Assembly: GCA_037176845.1 (NCBI GenBank)
Contig: JAYKXP010000026.1
Span: 602,411-666,410, forward strand
Length of the DNA: 64,000 bases
From: Paramarasmius palmivorus
Taxonomy: Eukaryota > Basidiomycota > Agaricomycetes > Agaricales > Marasmiaceae
Reading direction: 5' to 3'
How positions within the stretch are numbered: position 1 is the first letter of the stretch; each line of letters opens with the position of its first letter. Below, piece by piece: positions 1-11,382 of this stretch. The position numbers and the translations under genes are program-made. The notes below the pieces were generated by a model that was not told where the DNA came from, searched no databases, and worked only from the letters and a program-made list of their open reading frames with translations.

Positions 1-345
1 GAAACGCCTAGTGGAAGCGAGTTTCCGGCTAAGTTCGCTCTTCTGAATCTGCAGATCTACAATCAGACCTCGAACGACACTCGACCCAGCGCTGTGTTCG
101 ATATATCCTCGTTTCTTCCGGACCAGAATACATCGCTGATCGTGAGGCGAATGCAAGCGCCCGGAGCAGATGTGAAAGCAGGGAATCTCACAACATGGGC
201 GGGGCAGACCTTTTCCAATGGCTTGGCTGAAGGTGAAATGATCGAGGAAAGGATTAATGATGGAAAAGTGTCTGTTGAGGCCTCAGGAGCTGCGCTTGTT
301 ATCGTAGGAGAGAAGACTCTAGTGAACGGCGCGAAGCACTCATGA
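1..345 (+). CDS. GH79-like glycoside hydrolase, C-terminal end (partial)
   Basis: The open frame enters from the left edge in frame 1 and stops at a TGA at 343-345. Only about 114 C-terminal residues are present. The segment carrying APGADVKAG, then TTWAGQTF, then a short loop with GKVSVEASGAALVI resembles the C-terminal beta domain of fungal GH79 enzymes (beta-glucuronidase/heparanase-like family), which ends with this APGAD...WAGQ pattern and a terminal beta strand. The catalytic TIM barrel lies upstream of the window, so activity and secretion cannot be judged. Enzymes of this family release glucuronic acid from glycans such as arabinogalactan. A small open stretch at about 395-541 follows a possible acceptor, but nothing ties it to this gene. 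Assignment rests on motif memory; another beta-sandwich glycosidase is possible. Confidence 0.6.
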   Translation, partial: ETPSGSEFPAKFALLNLQIYNQTSNDTRPSAVFDISSFLPDQNTSLIVRRMQAPGADVKAGNLTTWAGQTFSNGLAEGEMIEERINDGKVSVEASGAALVIVGEKTLVNGAKHS

Positions 346-658
346 ATGTGAGTGCCTCTCGTCAAGTTCTCTACCTGCCAAACTAATTTTTTGCAGCTAC
401 GATCACTTTTGGTTATCAGCATGACACAGCTCGTCAAGTACACGCGGAAGGCTCTGTACATAGGCCGCACTTCGGTCACCCTGAGCAATTGTACATTACT
501 ACGGAAATGAACGCTTCAGCTGAGGCAGTGGGTATGAAGTAAGTCGTCACGAGGGTTTACCCTCGTAGAATAAAGAGGCTGGAGTGGAGCTGGCGGAACC
601 TAGCAATTACTACTTTGACGGCCCTTCTCTAATATTGTTAACAACACTCGCTCTTTTC
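346..658. other. intergenic: GH79-like 3' end to M1 start
   Basis: This is spacer between the GH79-like stop and the first ATG of M1. A GTGAGT-like donor near 348 and an acceptor-like TTTTTTGCAG ending near 396 bracket a short open stretch that ends at a TAA near 541. It may be an unassigned exon, but I see no recognisable protein. Confidence 0.4.
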
Positions 659-1662
659 ATGTCCACCATGTCCACAAGACCTACACAAGTCGCAGCCGGT
701 CCGAAAGAAGTCAAAACTACGCGTATGCGAGTCTTCTGATCTATGTGATTAGTTCTAATGTCTTGTTTTAGCCCAAGGTCATCGACTTTCCAATGCCTCC
801 TGGAATCCTCCTGTAACTCCCGTCCACCAAAATTCTGGTAAGGAGTATTATCACTCGATGATCTCTAGCCTCATGTCCAAAACCTTCCAGATCGCAGACT
901 GAGCCTCGCACCGGCCAGTCCACGCTCCTCCAGACTTGGCCAGACCTCTCACGATTTCTACCTCGCTAATAGCGATATGCTACTAACATGTGAGCCCCAT
1001 GAGTCTACCATATCACATTTATATCGATACAAGTACAGATAACCTTCCGCCATTGGTTGAAGCAATGCAAGAGAAATACCTACGCCTGTTCAAGAGCGGG
1101 ACCATAACAGTGGGATTATCCATCTCGTGAATGCACGTCCACTTATTCTCCAACAGTCTTCCGTGCTCACACTGGTATCAGTGCAGCTAATGGCTTTCTT
1201 CAAGAATACAACCATCGACAACCCGCGTGCTGCTCTAGCACTTCGTATCCTATCCTACAGCGCAATTCTGTTTAACTTGAGCTCGACGCTCACTTCTCTG
1301 ATGCTCACCAGCAACCTCGGAGATTTGACTATGAAAGCGTCGAAAAAGGAAGTGGACCCACCAGAGGAAGGGTACATCTCTAGAAACATCACCATCTTCA
1401 AGCGTTACGGCCTTGGGCTGGCATGGTACTTAGTAACCTGTCATTGTGAGTATCGGTGTTTCATTTTTCTGCCGGTGAAGATTGCTCACCTAAATGTCCA
1501 GGGCTGGTTTGCTTGTCACTTGGATTCATGTGTTTATTAGCACAGATCCTTCTGTTTGTATGGTTAAGTGAATCGCTGCCGGCTGTAGTTGTAGCGTTCT
1601 CTGTCAGCGCCTTTGCTCTCATACCCTTATTATCTCATTTGATTTTGAGTCTAAGACGCTAG
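659..1662 (+). CDS. M1: small four-TM protein of an unnamed family
   Basis: The family is not recognised by name. Splicing seven exons by comparison with M2 and M3 gives about 240 residues: a polar N-terminus of about 80, a conserved LLTYNLPPLVEAMQ motif, then four hydrophobic segments (around SVLTLVSVQLMAFF, ILSYSAILFNLSSTLTSL, WLVCLSLGFMCLLAQILLFVW and AVVVAFSVSAFALIPLL). The exon joins are open and in phase: the motif exon starts at the acceptor near 1035 with a TAT codon split across the junction, and the last intron (about 1447-1501) rebuilds a Trp codon. Start: ATG 659; an in-frame ATG at 668 is an alternative. The stop at 1660-1662 is 53 bp from the stop of gene B, which faces it. I infer an integral membrane protein; role unknown. 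Confidence 0.7.
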
Positions 1663-1715
1663 TTATTCAAGTATTTATTCTATATATGTAGTTGATGTAT
1701 CTGATATGTTATTAA

Positions 1716-3600
1716 CTAGCCTTTTCCGGATCCTGTGATATAGTTCCATGCTTTTCGTGAAGCTCTCCGAAGCCAACTACCTGTTTCCTTTGTGCGTGTG
1801 TTTGGATCCTCCGCTGCAAGGCCACCCGGCATAGACGGTTCCCGGGATGTATCAGTCCTCACCATGTCAGGCTTCGCGTCTACGGTGTCATGCACAGGAC
1901 GTACACTCAGTGGATTTGGTGCAGGCAGCTCGCGCGTTGCCGACGAAGCCGCCTCTGGCGATGCATGTAGTCCCAGTCTGCTTGGGAGAGCTGTTTCAAC
2001 TGGACCTTCAATGCTTCGACGATTGTGAACGAGTGGAATATCGCCGTACACCCGATTCGTCGCGTTAGGGATATATATGGGTTCAGGAAAGGGCGGCACC
2101 ACCGAGAATGTCCACACTGTCCTGTTGCTGTCACGTTTCGCGACGACGAGCACTATCTCTAGGAGTTCTGTCCACGATTTGTCCCTGTGCAATTCAGATA
2201 CAGGTTCTCTACCGCGAGTGACTTGAGTAACCTCGATGGTGCAATGCGATGCGACGCTTTCCAGGAAGGGCGTGGACAAACTCAATATACCATCCGAGCC
2301 TAGAAAATACTTGGTAAGAGTTTTACATACGAAGGCCATAGTCGCACACCTTTCATTAAGAACGAATTATTACCCACACATTTCCACATGTTGCCAAAGA
2401 TAACCGGGGGTGAACAGAAACCAAAGGTACAAGAAAAGTTCGCGTCGTAAAGCATTCGCAGGCATGCAATGCCATGAGAAGTAGAGGACTGTGGAAACAC
2501 ATCACTCAATGTCGATGAGAACGGGACGGGCGTGATGGGTAGCGTCCACTGCCGTTGATCATCCGGATATTGTAAATAATAAAAGTGGGGATTCCGAAAA
2601 ACAGAGGGATAGGGATGATCTCCCTTCTCCACTCCTTTCAAGAATCGATACTGGGTGACCAACCATAGGAGGGCGTCACACGTATCTGTTAGCAGGCAGC
2701 GCACTGATAAAGAACAAATTCAGCAAACAATGATTCAGAGGGTAAGTTTCGCACCTGATGCAATTCGGAGTGGCCTAAAAGGCTCGGTGCAGATTTGAAC
2801 TTCTACATCTCTATACTGATCGTTACGCTCCTGATCCGCAACTGACTGCCCTTTCTTTTTCTTACAGTCACCCTTAGCATTTTGTGTCAAAGAGGAAGTA
2901 ACATAGAAACTACCTTCTTAGTATTCTCTCGTTCCCAATCTTCCGCATGTTTTGATTTGGAACTATCCCTCTCTTGAGCTTCGCTGAGTCTGCGTTTGTA
3001 GTCCTTCAACTATAACTTCTTTAGTTAACTACAGCGTGCAGAGCGGACTTTATCATGCGCACAATCAAGGACACGTTCGGATACTTGTCCAGTGCGCGCA
3101 GAAATGCTGCAAATGCGTTACGAGCTTTCGTTGAACCAGAAGATGAGGTAATTGACTTGAGCGCGAGGTTTGCAGAGCGAATTATTTCATTCAGCTCGCT
3201 ATGCATAGTCATGTCAGCACCCTCCCAAGATCACGCTGAGTCCGAGAGCTTGCCTGCTAAATGGCCCTCTCGGGCCCTTCAACTCAGCTTCTTGCAGCTC
3301 CCGACACATCTTGACAATTTCCATCGACTGACTGAGACATTTTCGGTTACTTCTGCCCACGAATTTACATAGCTCTCGGAATACATCGGTGATGACTGAC
3401 ATGAGGAAGAACTTGAAGGTATTGAGTGACACTCCGAAGGTCTGGGGAACATTGTTCTATCCAGAGTCTGATGAAGTAAACTCCTTCTGGCTTAAAGGAG
3501 TATGGAAAGATAATTTGAAGACTTGACACTGACAGCAGGAACGGTGCGTGTAGGAGTCGTGTTGAACTTGTCACCGTCATGATTATTCTCGTGACAACCG
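1716..3600 (-). CDS. B: unnamed helical/beta protein with basic C-terminal tail
   Basis: Not a family I can name, but clearly a paralogue of B' at 32.9-36.6 kb. Shared features in order: a leader with AVSVKSSNYLSIL; a helical stretch CKFVGRSNRKCL...MCRELQEAE (about 3250-3380); a second helix pair (about 3060-3200); a mixed core with DTCDALLWL, RNPHFYY, QWTLP, FGNMWK and FLMK (about 2340-2690); a Pro/Ser-rich linker; and a basic amphipathic end with WLRRASRKAWNYI. B' ends with WIRRVWDKITGHE. The intron after PFS appears to use a GC donor (GCAAGC). Splicing near 3000-3060 is uncertain. The first exon and start are not resolved, so the upstream bound is approximate. It is divergent from A and convergent with M1. 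Confidence 0.6.
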
Positions 3601-3978
3601 TGAACGGCGAACGCATCCGAGTCCACGTGTTAGACTTCGATTCTTTCATGGCATCATCATCCACGCGTTTAGGCTTTCTGACCAAGGTCACACTGTGGAC
3701 AAAATCAGGATGATTCACTGCTGTCAGTGCCGAGGCAGGTATTTCACTTCGACGGTGTAATTCAGGTCAGCACTCAGCGCTCAGCACAAAGGAGCAGTGA
3801 CGGTAAGCGTTTGACATGAAAATTTTACAAAGCTAATAGTAACTAGCTTGCTTTTGGTTTGTAGCCTATCGAGATACCTCAACGTCAAGAAGATGATTGA
3901 TGGGAACGCTGCACGGACCGCCCTGAGCACGTTGGCTTGATTGAAAATGGGCATGCTCTCAATAATCTTCCATGTACC

Positions 3979-6127
3979 ATGTCCAACAAGCCTACCTCTA
4001 CTCCTCCTTCCAATAGTTCCGCATCGAACACGACATCGACCTTGTACAATATCCTCACCGGATTTCAATCTACGAATCAATATGAGGCCACCAAACTAAT
4101 CCGACATCTACTCGAAGCCGTGGCACATGACGCTTGTCTCGCTAAACGCAATACTCATTCCCTGCTGCAATTGATGTCCGACGCGAGGGATGCATATGAT
4201 TACATTAATGGGCTAATCGACCAAATCGAGCTTGACGACGAGATCAGCTGGGATGTGTTTGACTGCTATACTGGAGCCATCGGTCCCTTGGAGGAGTAAG
4301 TTTCGACAGAACCACGTGCACCACAACACTGACGATGTTCTTTGTCGATGAAGTTTACTTTTCCTTGTCTCCCCCGTTGCCGAAAAAGAGTCGCTTCAGT
4401 TTTTTGCGGACAAACACGAGCTTGAAGCATGCATAGATTCGGTTGAAACCTGGGGTCAAGATAGAATTTTGTTGGACCAGGCCATAGAGCAGTTGTACAC
4501 ATTATGCAAGGTTAGCTATTGATTCGTCTTCTTACAGTTGGCTAATTACCCGCTAGCTGTTTTCCAAGCCAGAACGCCAGCTTTCCCACCAATTTCGTGA
4601 CGACTATGTATTCTTATCCGCCTTGAACAGCGACTTCAAACGCCTATTTGGGGTAAAGGGTAGCTGGCTGAATGGCCGGCTCGATGTCCAAGCAATACAA
4701 GGCGTAATTCAGAAGATTGCAGACACGTTTGCAGCGAGGTCTTTGCGTAAGTCGGAAACGATTTCTTCCGAGGCGAGAATCTCCACCCATGGAAAGACTT
4801 CGATGATACTGATACTTTGGTTCCGACAGGGCTTGGAAGTTCTTGTCAAAAGTGTCCAATTTACAATGCTTGCGCATGGTGTACTTGAAATTGCTGGATC
4901 TGCACAAACATCGCCAACGGTTCAATATCATTTGAGATCTCCGGAAGTCTGGGCCGAAGGGAAAAGGTGAGTTTTGTTGACACACACCTTAATATCTAAC
5001 ATTTATTGTCTAGGTTTGCAGACGCGTTGATTGCTCATGTCATACCCAACACACAAAAACAATCCGATTCTGAATCACTCAGCACGCAGTGGCAGAGATT
5101 CTTGGACTTCTTGCGTTCAAATTCGGTTCGTCGGTTCGACTTAGTATGTCTGGTCTATGCACTCTGCTGACCACGATTTCAGATTGTACCCAAGCTGCCC
5201 AAGATTTATCCTGGCTTGCGAAAACACATTGGCAGGATCCGACGGCCATATTATTTGCAAGCACTCACTTTGGTCAATGAATGCCGCACGCTAGCGGAAG
5301 CATTTTCAAGTCAGACCGACAAAGTGAAAGCTCAGGAGCTTCTTGAGACGTGAGCTGGACTACAGCATCTTTCATCGACCGTATCTGAACTAGCCATGTT
5401 AGAACATTCACTGATGTCGATAACGCGTTGCAATCTGCAGCCACTCACGCTTCGGCCACTCAAGTATCGGACATCGGGTCTCAGCGATCGGAGGGCGTTG
5501 CCGGGGCCTTCGAAACGGCAGAGAGGTCCGTTGAGGCCTGCCTGGGTTCTTTTCAGGCGAGTTACCAAGCATAGTTGATTCGCAAAATTGAACCATCGCA
5601 TCCAGAGAGACAAGGAATTGTCCGAATGGAGGGGGAAAATGGAGAGAGCCGTTCAAAAAGATGGCGCCCAGCTGGACGCTTTTGAGCAGCGATTAGGAAA
5701 GGTTGGTAAACCCAGCTTTGCTCTATATGACTATATTCAGGAAAACTCTCTAGTCTAACAAGATAGATCCAGTGTCGATCGGGAGAAGAAAGTTGACGAT
5801 CGAACTCTGGGAAGCGGGTCCGGACAAAAGAGCGCAACTCGTTCCTGGCACGAGCCACAATACATGTGAGGTCTCCCTTTGTTTTCAACGTTCGTTCCAC
5901 TAAAATACGATTTCGTGTCAGTCGAAATGGATAGTTCAACAACTTTGAACGCTCTTCAATGGCACTATGCCCACCAATTTGAGGATATAGTCCTGCGCGA
6001 CCGAATCCTCAGTCCGAAATCGTGCTTCGTACAAGGTGGCGCTGGGGGCAAAACGAAGCTGGACTTTAGTCTTACTGTCGAAAATCTCTCGACATCTACG
6101 TTGCTTTTGTTCATTCCCGATAAATAG
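3979..6127 (+). CDS. A: unnamed multi-exon protein, paralogue of A'
   Basis: No known domain recognised. The first exon (ATG at 3979) encodes an acidic helical N-terminus with KLIRHLLEAVAHDACLAKRNTHSLL and ends GPLEE at a phase-2 GTAAGT donor. The paralogue at 28.9 kb has ISNLVKLIGHEVCSAKHNTHLL and EPLEE at the same donor. Later matches to A' include ACIDSVETWG/GCVDSVELWG, RDDYVFLSAL/RDDYVFISSL, LAHGVLEIA/IVQGVLKIA, RIRRPYYLQALTL/KIRRPYFLQAVTL and, near the end, IVLRDRILS/PDLRDRILG. About 550 residues are expected; no signal peptide or TM segment is evident. One intron (about 5553-5601) seems to begin GCGAGT, a GC donor. The stop at 6125-6127 faces M2 across 120 bp. Function unknown; the helical N-terminus may be a protein-interaction region (inference). 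Confidence 0.65.
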
Positions 6128-6247
6128 GATCTTGGTTATAACAGTGACTATGACATTCGCTTCGGTTAGCCGTGTCTGATTACTCGTCGCGGTTAAATAG
6201 AACAGAGGGTATATTGTATAGGAGAATAATATAATGAATAATACATC

Positions 6248-7187
6248 CTAGGCTGGACTTCCACTATCATAAGCCTTATCTGTCGCCCGACAGGCTAGAA
6301 CAGGATTCAAGATACTTCGAAGGATTGGTTCTATGAATGGCACCAGTGCAAACAAGACAACGACACTAACAGTGGCAATAGTCGCCACTTCTTCACAGAG
6401 AGCCACATATGTAACAAGCTGGAGAAATATGCAAAGGATTCCGCAGATCAAACCAACGAACCCTGAAGGTATGATGAGTGGGTAGCCTAATTCTGAGAGG
6501 TAGTGGATTTCTTACAGTGATACAACATTAATTGCCAGCTTTGTTTCTTTATCGTGCCAGCACCGTAGTCGCTCAAAATCTGTGAGACTGGCCTTTCTGG
6601 CATGTACCTTTTCTGTAGGTTTCTTTCACTGGACTTCCGTGAAGAATGCCTATCGATTTCAGCAAGTCTGTCGATCAGAAGCAATGCCGTGATTGTTGAA
6701 CTGGCGTTAAAGAGAATTGCGCAGTACGAGGTCGAGTTCAGAAACGCATAGACACCGCTGCGCTGACTTTGGAGGTCGTCGTCCGATTTGACCATCGCAA
6801 GTATTTGCGCTGCAGCTGCCGTGAGCATTGAAGTCTGCGAAGCAACAATGAGAATTCTATGACGCGTGTTTGAATCGTTACTGGGACTGACCACTACAGC
6901 AGAATTCTGGAACGAGGTTTGCCATGACTGTTGAAATGTTTTGATTAAGGGCGGTAGCTTGTCTAAGTGCCACCGTCAAGCTCGATGCTCCCGCCTTAGA
7001 AATTAAGTGGCCTACAGTTCAGGTTGAAGTCCTGGAAACATGCGTCGTCGTGTTCTTTGTCAACAGCCGTACCCTCAGAACTGCAAACTTTGGTTCGTTG
7101 AGCTCTTTGCTTGATCAGTCAAAGGACAAGTAACATACCGGATGGTGAGCGTGTGCCGGAGGTGAACAATGGAAATTGGGTGGTCAT
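6248..7187 (-). CDS. M2: small four-TM protein, paralogue of M1 and M3
   Basis: Reconstructed by comparison with M1 and M3. The start ATG at 7187 opens a short first exon; a second exon carries SEGTAVDKEHDDA; the conserved segment YKLPPLIKTFQQSW follows an acceptor at about 7022. A phase-0 intron (about 6839-6898) precedes TSMLTAAAAQILAM. Hydrophobic segments are TSMLTAAAAQILAM, FLNSTSYCAILFNASSTITALLL, WFVGLICGILCIFLQLVTYVAL and TIATVSVVVLFALVPFI. The C-terminal tail is longer than in M1. The donor after the second exon (GTTTCC) is weak but sits where M1 and M3 have introns. The gene is convergent with A. Probably an integral membrane protein; function unknown. Confidence 0.65.
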
Positions 7188-8007
7188 TGTCAGTCTTGAT
7201 ACGATGACAACGATGTTTGACCTTCGACTTTTATAAACTAATCACCTGGAAAGATATGATGCGACAGATGTTATGCAGGAACATACCACTCCCACGTTTT
7301 TGAGACTTCGGTTAGAATCATGTCACCCATTACGAAGGGTAGTATGCCCTTTCTGGACTTAGGGCAGAGGGCCTGCCCACGGGGAAGTTGGAGGGGAAAA
7401 GCAGGTCGATTGTCTATTGATCGGCTGCTCAGAAGAGTGGTCAGGAGACACAAGCGTGAACGGACTGCGTAGTAGTAGCGACATACCGAATTGACATGTT
7501 TATCTCGGGGCCTATGGTGGAACAGTAGCGGAAAGGTTGCCGAACACGATGGTCATCATAGTGGTCTAAGAGATAGTTTGCAAATCTCTTTGGTAGACTT
7601 CGCATTACCAGACGCCGGGCAATTTCTAAATGCGCTGATGAGGAAATTAGAATATCGGGGACACAATTATGCCTTGAGACGGAAGAGCGGGTTTAGAAAG
7701 GATGCAGGACGATGCAGGACGATCGTTTTCGACAGCGCTTCATGTTTATGACACAAGACCGCCCATATCATGATCAGATCCTTGTTATGAACGGGCGCCT
7801 CTTGGTGGTGGAAGCCTGTCTCACGAATTTCTGATTTTCCATCGTCGAGAGGCAACTGACCAACGACCGTTCAGCAAGGATCAGAACTAGTAGGTTGCAG
7901 CAATTACCGGATGATTCGGACGAGCTTGTAGCATACATTGATCGTATGTACGGCGAATTCACAACCGCGAGGTGTTCTAAAAAATACCGTCCGGCTTCTT
8001 TAAAAAT
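7188..8007. other. intergenic: M2 start to terpene synthase 3' end
   Basis: Two short open frames (7491-7751 on + and 7774-7962 on -) show no recognisable motif, paralogue or convincing splice pattern. I see no gene here. Confidence 0.5.
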
Positions 8008-9295
8008 TCACTGCGAAGCGAGATCCAGGACTCGTGTATGCTTCACAACGTCAAGGGAATCTCCAAAATAGCGTTTGCTGACATACGCCCATTCTACGGT
8101 TCCTGTGACCATCGCAGCTAATCCCCGCATGTACTGAAAGCGTTGTTGGAATTCCGTCATGGGATACCTCGGTAATGAATGCGCAACATCGATGAACTCT
8201 TGACACTTCTGGATAAAAAGTAATGCTGCGTGGTTGATGGCCTCCTGCGCGTCAAAGTTGTGCTCGTGCATGATAACAGCAATAAGATTATGGCTGTCGC
8301 CCCACTCTTTTTTCACCGAGACAATGTCCTAATCACCGAAGTCAGCGAAATGCTCGAAACTGAATTCGGGGAGAGGTACTACATTGCCAATGATAGCTAG
8401 GTCAATGACCAGGTCCTCCAGCCGCTTGACGTGTGGATGTCCAAGTATGTGATCGAGAACGAGGTCGTGTATCGAAATTATAGATATGAAAATCCGGAGG
8501 GCAACAGTATGTCGCCTGAGAACAAAGTAATCTTCCATACTTCGTATTGTCGCAGTATTCCTTTCGAGCGTCTCTTGTGATATTGCTTCCAAATACTCTT
8601 GTAATGAGCTGATAAGACGGGCGTTGGCAGCTTCACTCGGCTTCGCGTCACAATGAAATCTTTGGAAGCAGCTGTGCCAGGGTAAGAGTCAGAAATGGGA
8701 AGTTCAGTATCAGGTTTTGGCCAACCTTCTTGTCATCCGTATGATTTTAGACTCTTCTTCTGAGCTCGGGCCGAACGGATGCCTATAGTAGACAATTAAC
8801 GCGATCCTTAATCTTCGTTAGGTAGCCTACTCTATTATCTGTAGCACGTCCATTAATTGTTTTTGAAGGTGTCCGTGCGAGGTCTTCTCCGCAAAATCGT
8901 CCAAAATAAAGAGCCAATGGGTCAAGTCCACAGCAGATCGAAAGTGTGACGGCTTCGCAAAGGGATAATACATTGCTACGAACTCTTCGACACGGTAACT
9001 GTTGTATACGTCCTGGGTTTGTTTATCGTATATTGAAAATGATTCAGCCCATTCGCCGCTCTCTTTTGCGAGATCTATGCGTGGATTTTGTATTGGGGGA
9101 TAGGGCCATTTCGCGAGAGACAGGATATCTGGGATGAAGAGGTGCCGTGGTTGACCGGGACCTAGTAGAACGCAACAAGTCAGTCGACGTGAGACACTGA
9201 TCATGAAAGTTCTTCTCAGTGTTCTCACCGAAAGTATATTGTAACCGTCGTTGAATGAGAAGACCGCTTAACGGGCGAGTAGCGTACTTGAGCAT
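8008..9295 (-). CDS. class I terpene synthase-like (sesquiterpene cyclase) protein
   Basis: Class I terpene synthases ionise farnesyl diphosphate using two metal-binding motifs, and both can be read here. The Asp-rich motif is FILDDFAEK (about 8890-8915), a DDxxE form. The NSE motif NDIVSVKKE is assembled across an intron (about 8318-8371) that removes an apparent stop. The first exon starts ATG 9295 (MLKYATRPLSGLLIQRR) and joins across a GTGAGA-TAG intron to PRHLFIPDILSLAKWPYP, the usual N-terminal segment of fungal sesquiterpene synthases. Downstream are SHNLIAVIMHEH and YMRGLAAMVTGTVEW, typical of the C-terminal helices. A basic N-terminus of about 20 residues precedes the fold and is unusual. 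It is divergent from the first NmrA-like gene. Product unknown; no P450 is nearby. Confidence 0.8.
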
Positions 9296-9594
9296 TGTAA
9301 AGAGTGCAGAGTTCTTGCTTGGGTCATCGTAACCGTAGTCGACAAGCCGTTGATTGGAACTCCGACGCGCCTCGGACAACGACCCCACCCTCAACATCAA
9401 TGACCCAGAGATGGCCACAGTCCCGTAGACATTATTCCCCTTTGCCGGTAATACCACAGCGTCCCTACCTCTCCGCCGCCGGAATCTCAAACTCTTCCTC
9501 TCCCTGAACCAATCACACAGACTTTGAATTTTTGGTCCGGTGCTGCGTGACCCATGTGGAGACATCTCAGTCTTGCTCATTCCGACCATTCTCA
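9296..9594. promoter_or_regulatory. shared intergenic region between terpene synthase and reductase 1
   Basis: A 299-bp gap separates the two divergent start codons and must hold both promoters. No clear TATA box is seen upstream of reductase 1, unlike copies 2-4. Joint control is inferred from the geometry only. Confidence 0.4.
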
Positions 9595-10978
9595 ATGCCA
9601 ACAAAAGTCCTAATCACTGGTGCTACAGGTCAGTCGATATGTTCTAAACCAATACATGAGACTGAAATCTCTCCCATCAGGATACATTGGAGGCTCAGTA
9701 CTTCACCGCTTTTTATCGCGGTCAGATGCTGCGTCATTCGACTTCCGGGCAATAGTACGTTCGTTGGAGAAAGCAGAGAAGCTCAGGAAATTCGGGGTCT
9801 CCACAATTGTAGGGTCTCATAACGATCCTATGGTAATGGTGAAGGCTGCTTCAGAGGTCGATGTGTTGATTGCAATGGTGAGCAGGTCAAAGGCCGCACA
9901 CTCGGACATCACAAACAAATACTCTTCTTAGGCAGATTGTGATGACCTTGCCGCGGCAGAGCTTGCGTTGAAGGGATTGAAGAAGCGATATGAAGAAACA
10001 GGAAAGCCGCCTATTTTCATCAATACGGTATGTTCTAAATGTTATTCAAGTTGATTCTACTGACGGAATTATAGTCTGGCACCGGTGAGACTCGTATTCA
10101 TCCAATCAAATCAAATCCTGATCGTTCGTGAAGGTGTACTTATGGATAAGGCACTGGGAATGTATGCCTCCCAGGTCATCTACAACGACGAGGACGCAAA
10201 ACAGCTGGAAGGGCTTCCCCCAAGCCAACCACATAGGATTGTTGACTTGGCTATCGTTGAAGCCGATAAAGCTGGTGTGTTTAGATCCTCTAGGCTATAG
10301 AACCTTTTAATGACATGCTCTTAGGTTACATCAAGTCGTACATTATACTCCCTTCTACCATTTACTCCATTGCAAAGAATCCGTTCATCGACGAAGGAAT
10401 CTCGCATCCATATTCGCAGCAAATCCCAGGGTTGATCAAAGTTGCGCTTGCTCGAAGACAGGCTGGAATGGTGGGCTTGGGGAAGAATATTTGGTCAAAT
10501 GTCGATATTCATGAACGTAGGTGGTTCATCATGCACATTGAAACTTGCCTCATACCCATCCTTTTAGTTACCGATCTCTATAGCGTGCTTTATGACTCGA
10601 TTGTGCACGATCCTGTTACAGGTCACGGGCGTGATGGGTACTACTTTGGTGCTAATGGCGAGCACAGCCTATTGGATGTCGCCAAAACGATAGGAGAAGT
10701 ACTCTTCGAAGTTGGGCAGCTGAAGAGTCGGGAGCCAACGTCATTCACGAAAGAAGAGAACGAAAAATGGTTCAAGGTGAGCGGCATTGTTCACCTACAG
10801 TCAATGAATACTCCGATTAACATCGGTAATATAGTCTGGTATGATGGGCAGCAATGCGCGGTGCATAGCCAATCGTTCCAAGGCAATCGGATGGAAGCCT
10901 GAGAAGACAACAAAGAACATGTTAGCGAGCATCAAGCCCGAAGCTGAAGCTATACTCAAGACATCTCAATCTTCCTAG
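9595..10978 (+). CDS. NmrA-like NAD(P)-binding reductase, tandem copy 1
   Basis: Member of the atypical SDR/NmrA-like family. The first exon MPTKVLITGAT joins to GYIGG, giving the Rossmann TGATGYIGG nucleotide-binding loop. Further family features are RAIVRS, GSHNDPMVMVKAASEVDVLIAM, NTSGTG, PSTIYSIA and a C-terminal block with GSNARCIANRSKAIGW. Relative to the other copies it is the most diverged: it lacks the MSQK start, has an extra intron after SGTG (GTGAGA donor near 10084) and ends KTSQSS. All joins are open and the gene looks intact. It is divergent from the terpene synthase-like gene at 299 bp. I infer that it reduces or oxidises a small molecule, perhaps a terpenoid; the family also includes redox sensors. 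Confidence 0.85.
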
Positions 10979-11382
10979 ACGAGATAACTTTGCTACAGCG
11001 GACATAGATCCCCGTGTCAGGTACATGTACACAGAGTTCAATGAAACCATATCCGTTGTAATGAATGTTATCTACGCACCGTCGGCCTCTCAAGATCTCA
11101 CGCGCACGAACTATACCTGTCAATAAGTCCTTGTACGACAAACTTTGGTCACACACACAGTGCCCGCACAGTACCCAAAACCTTCAACACCTTGTCACCC
11201 GACCCTATAATCTCCGTGGAAGCACATACACTCTCATGATATCTCAGCAAACGGGGTTCTCGTTCCGATCGGATGACGCGTTTAAACTCCTGTGAGTGCT
11301 TACTATAATGCGCCACAGACGTATAAAAGCCCATGTATCAGAATGTATCCATGCTGACAGCTTAAACATTTCCAGGAGGCAA
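10979..11382. other. intergenic: reductase 1 to reductase 2, with promoter
   Basis: No gene seen. A TATA box for reductase 2 is listed separately. Small open frames on both strands show no motif. Confidence 0.5.
11321..11330 (+). promoter_or_regulatory. TATA box of reductase copy 2
   Basis: TATAAAAG lies about 60 bp upstream of the ATG at 11383, a typical fungal TATA-to-start distance. Confidence 0.5.

Noticed and set aside
8318..8371. Apparent stop codon inside the terpene synthase NSE motif
   Set aside because: A 54-nt intron from GTAGTA to GATTAG removes it and joins GGN to DIVSVKKE with the correct frame.
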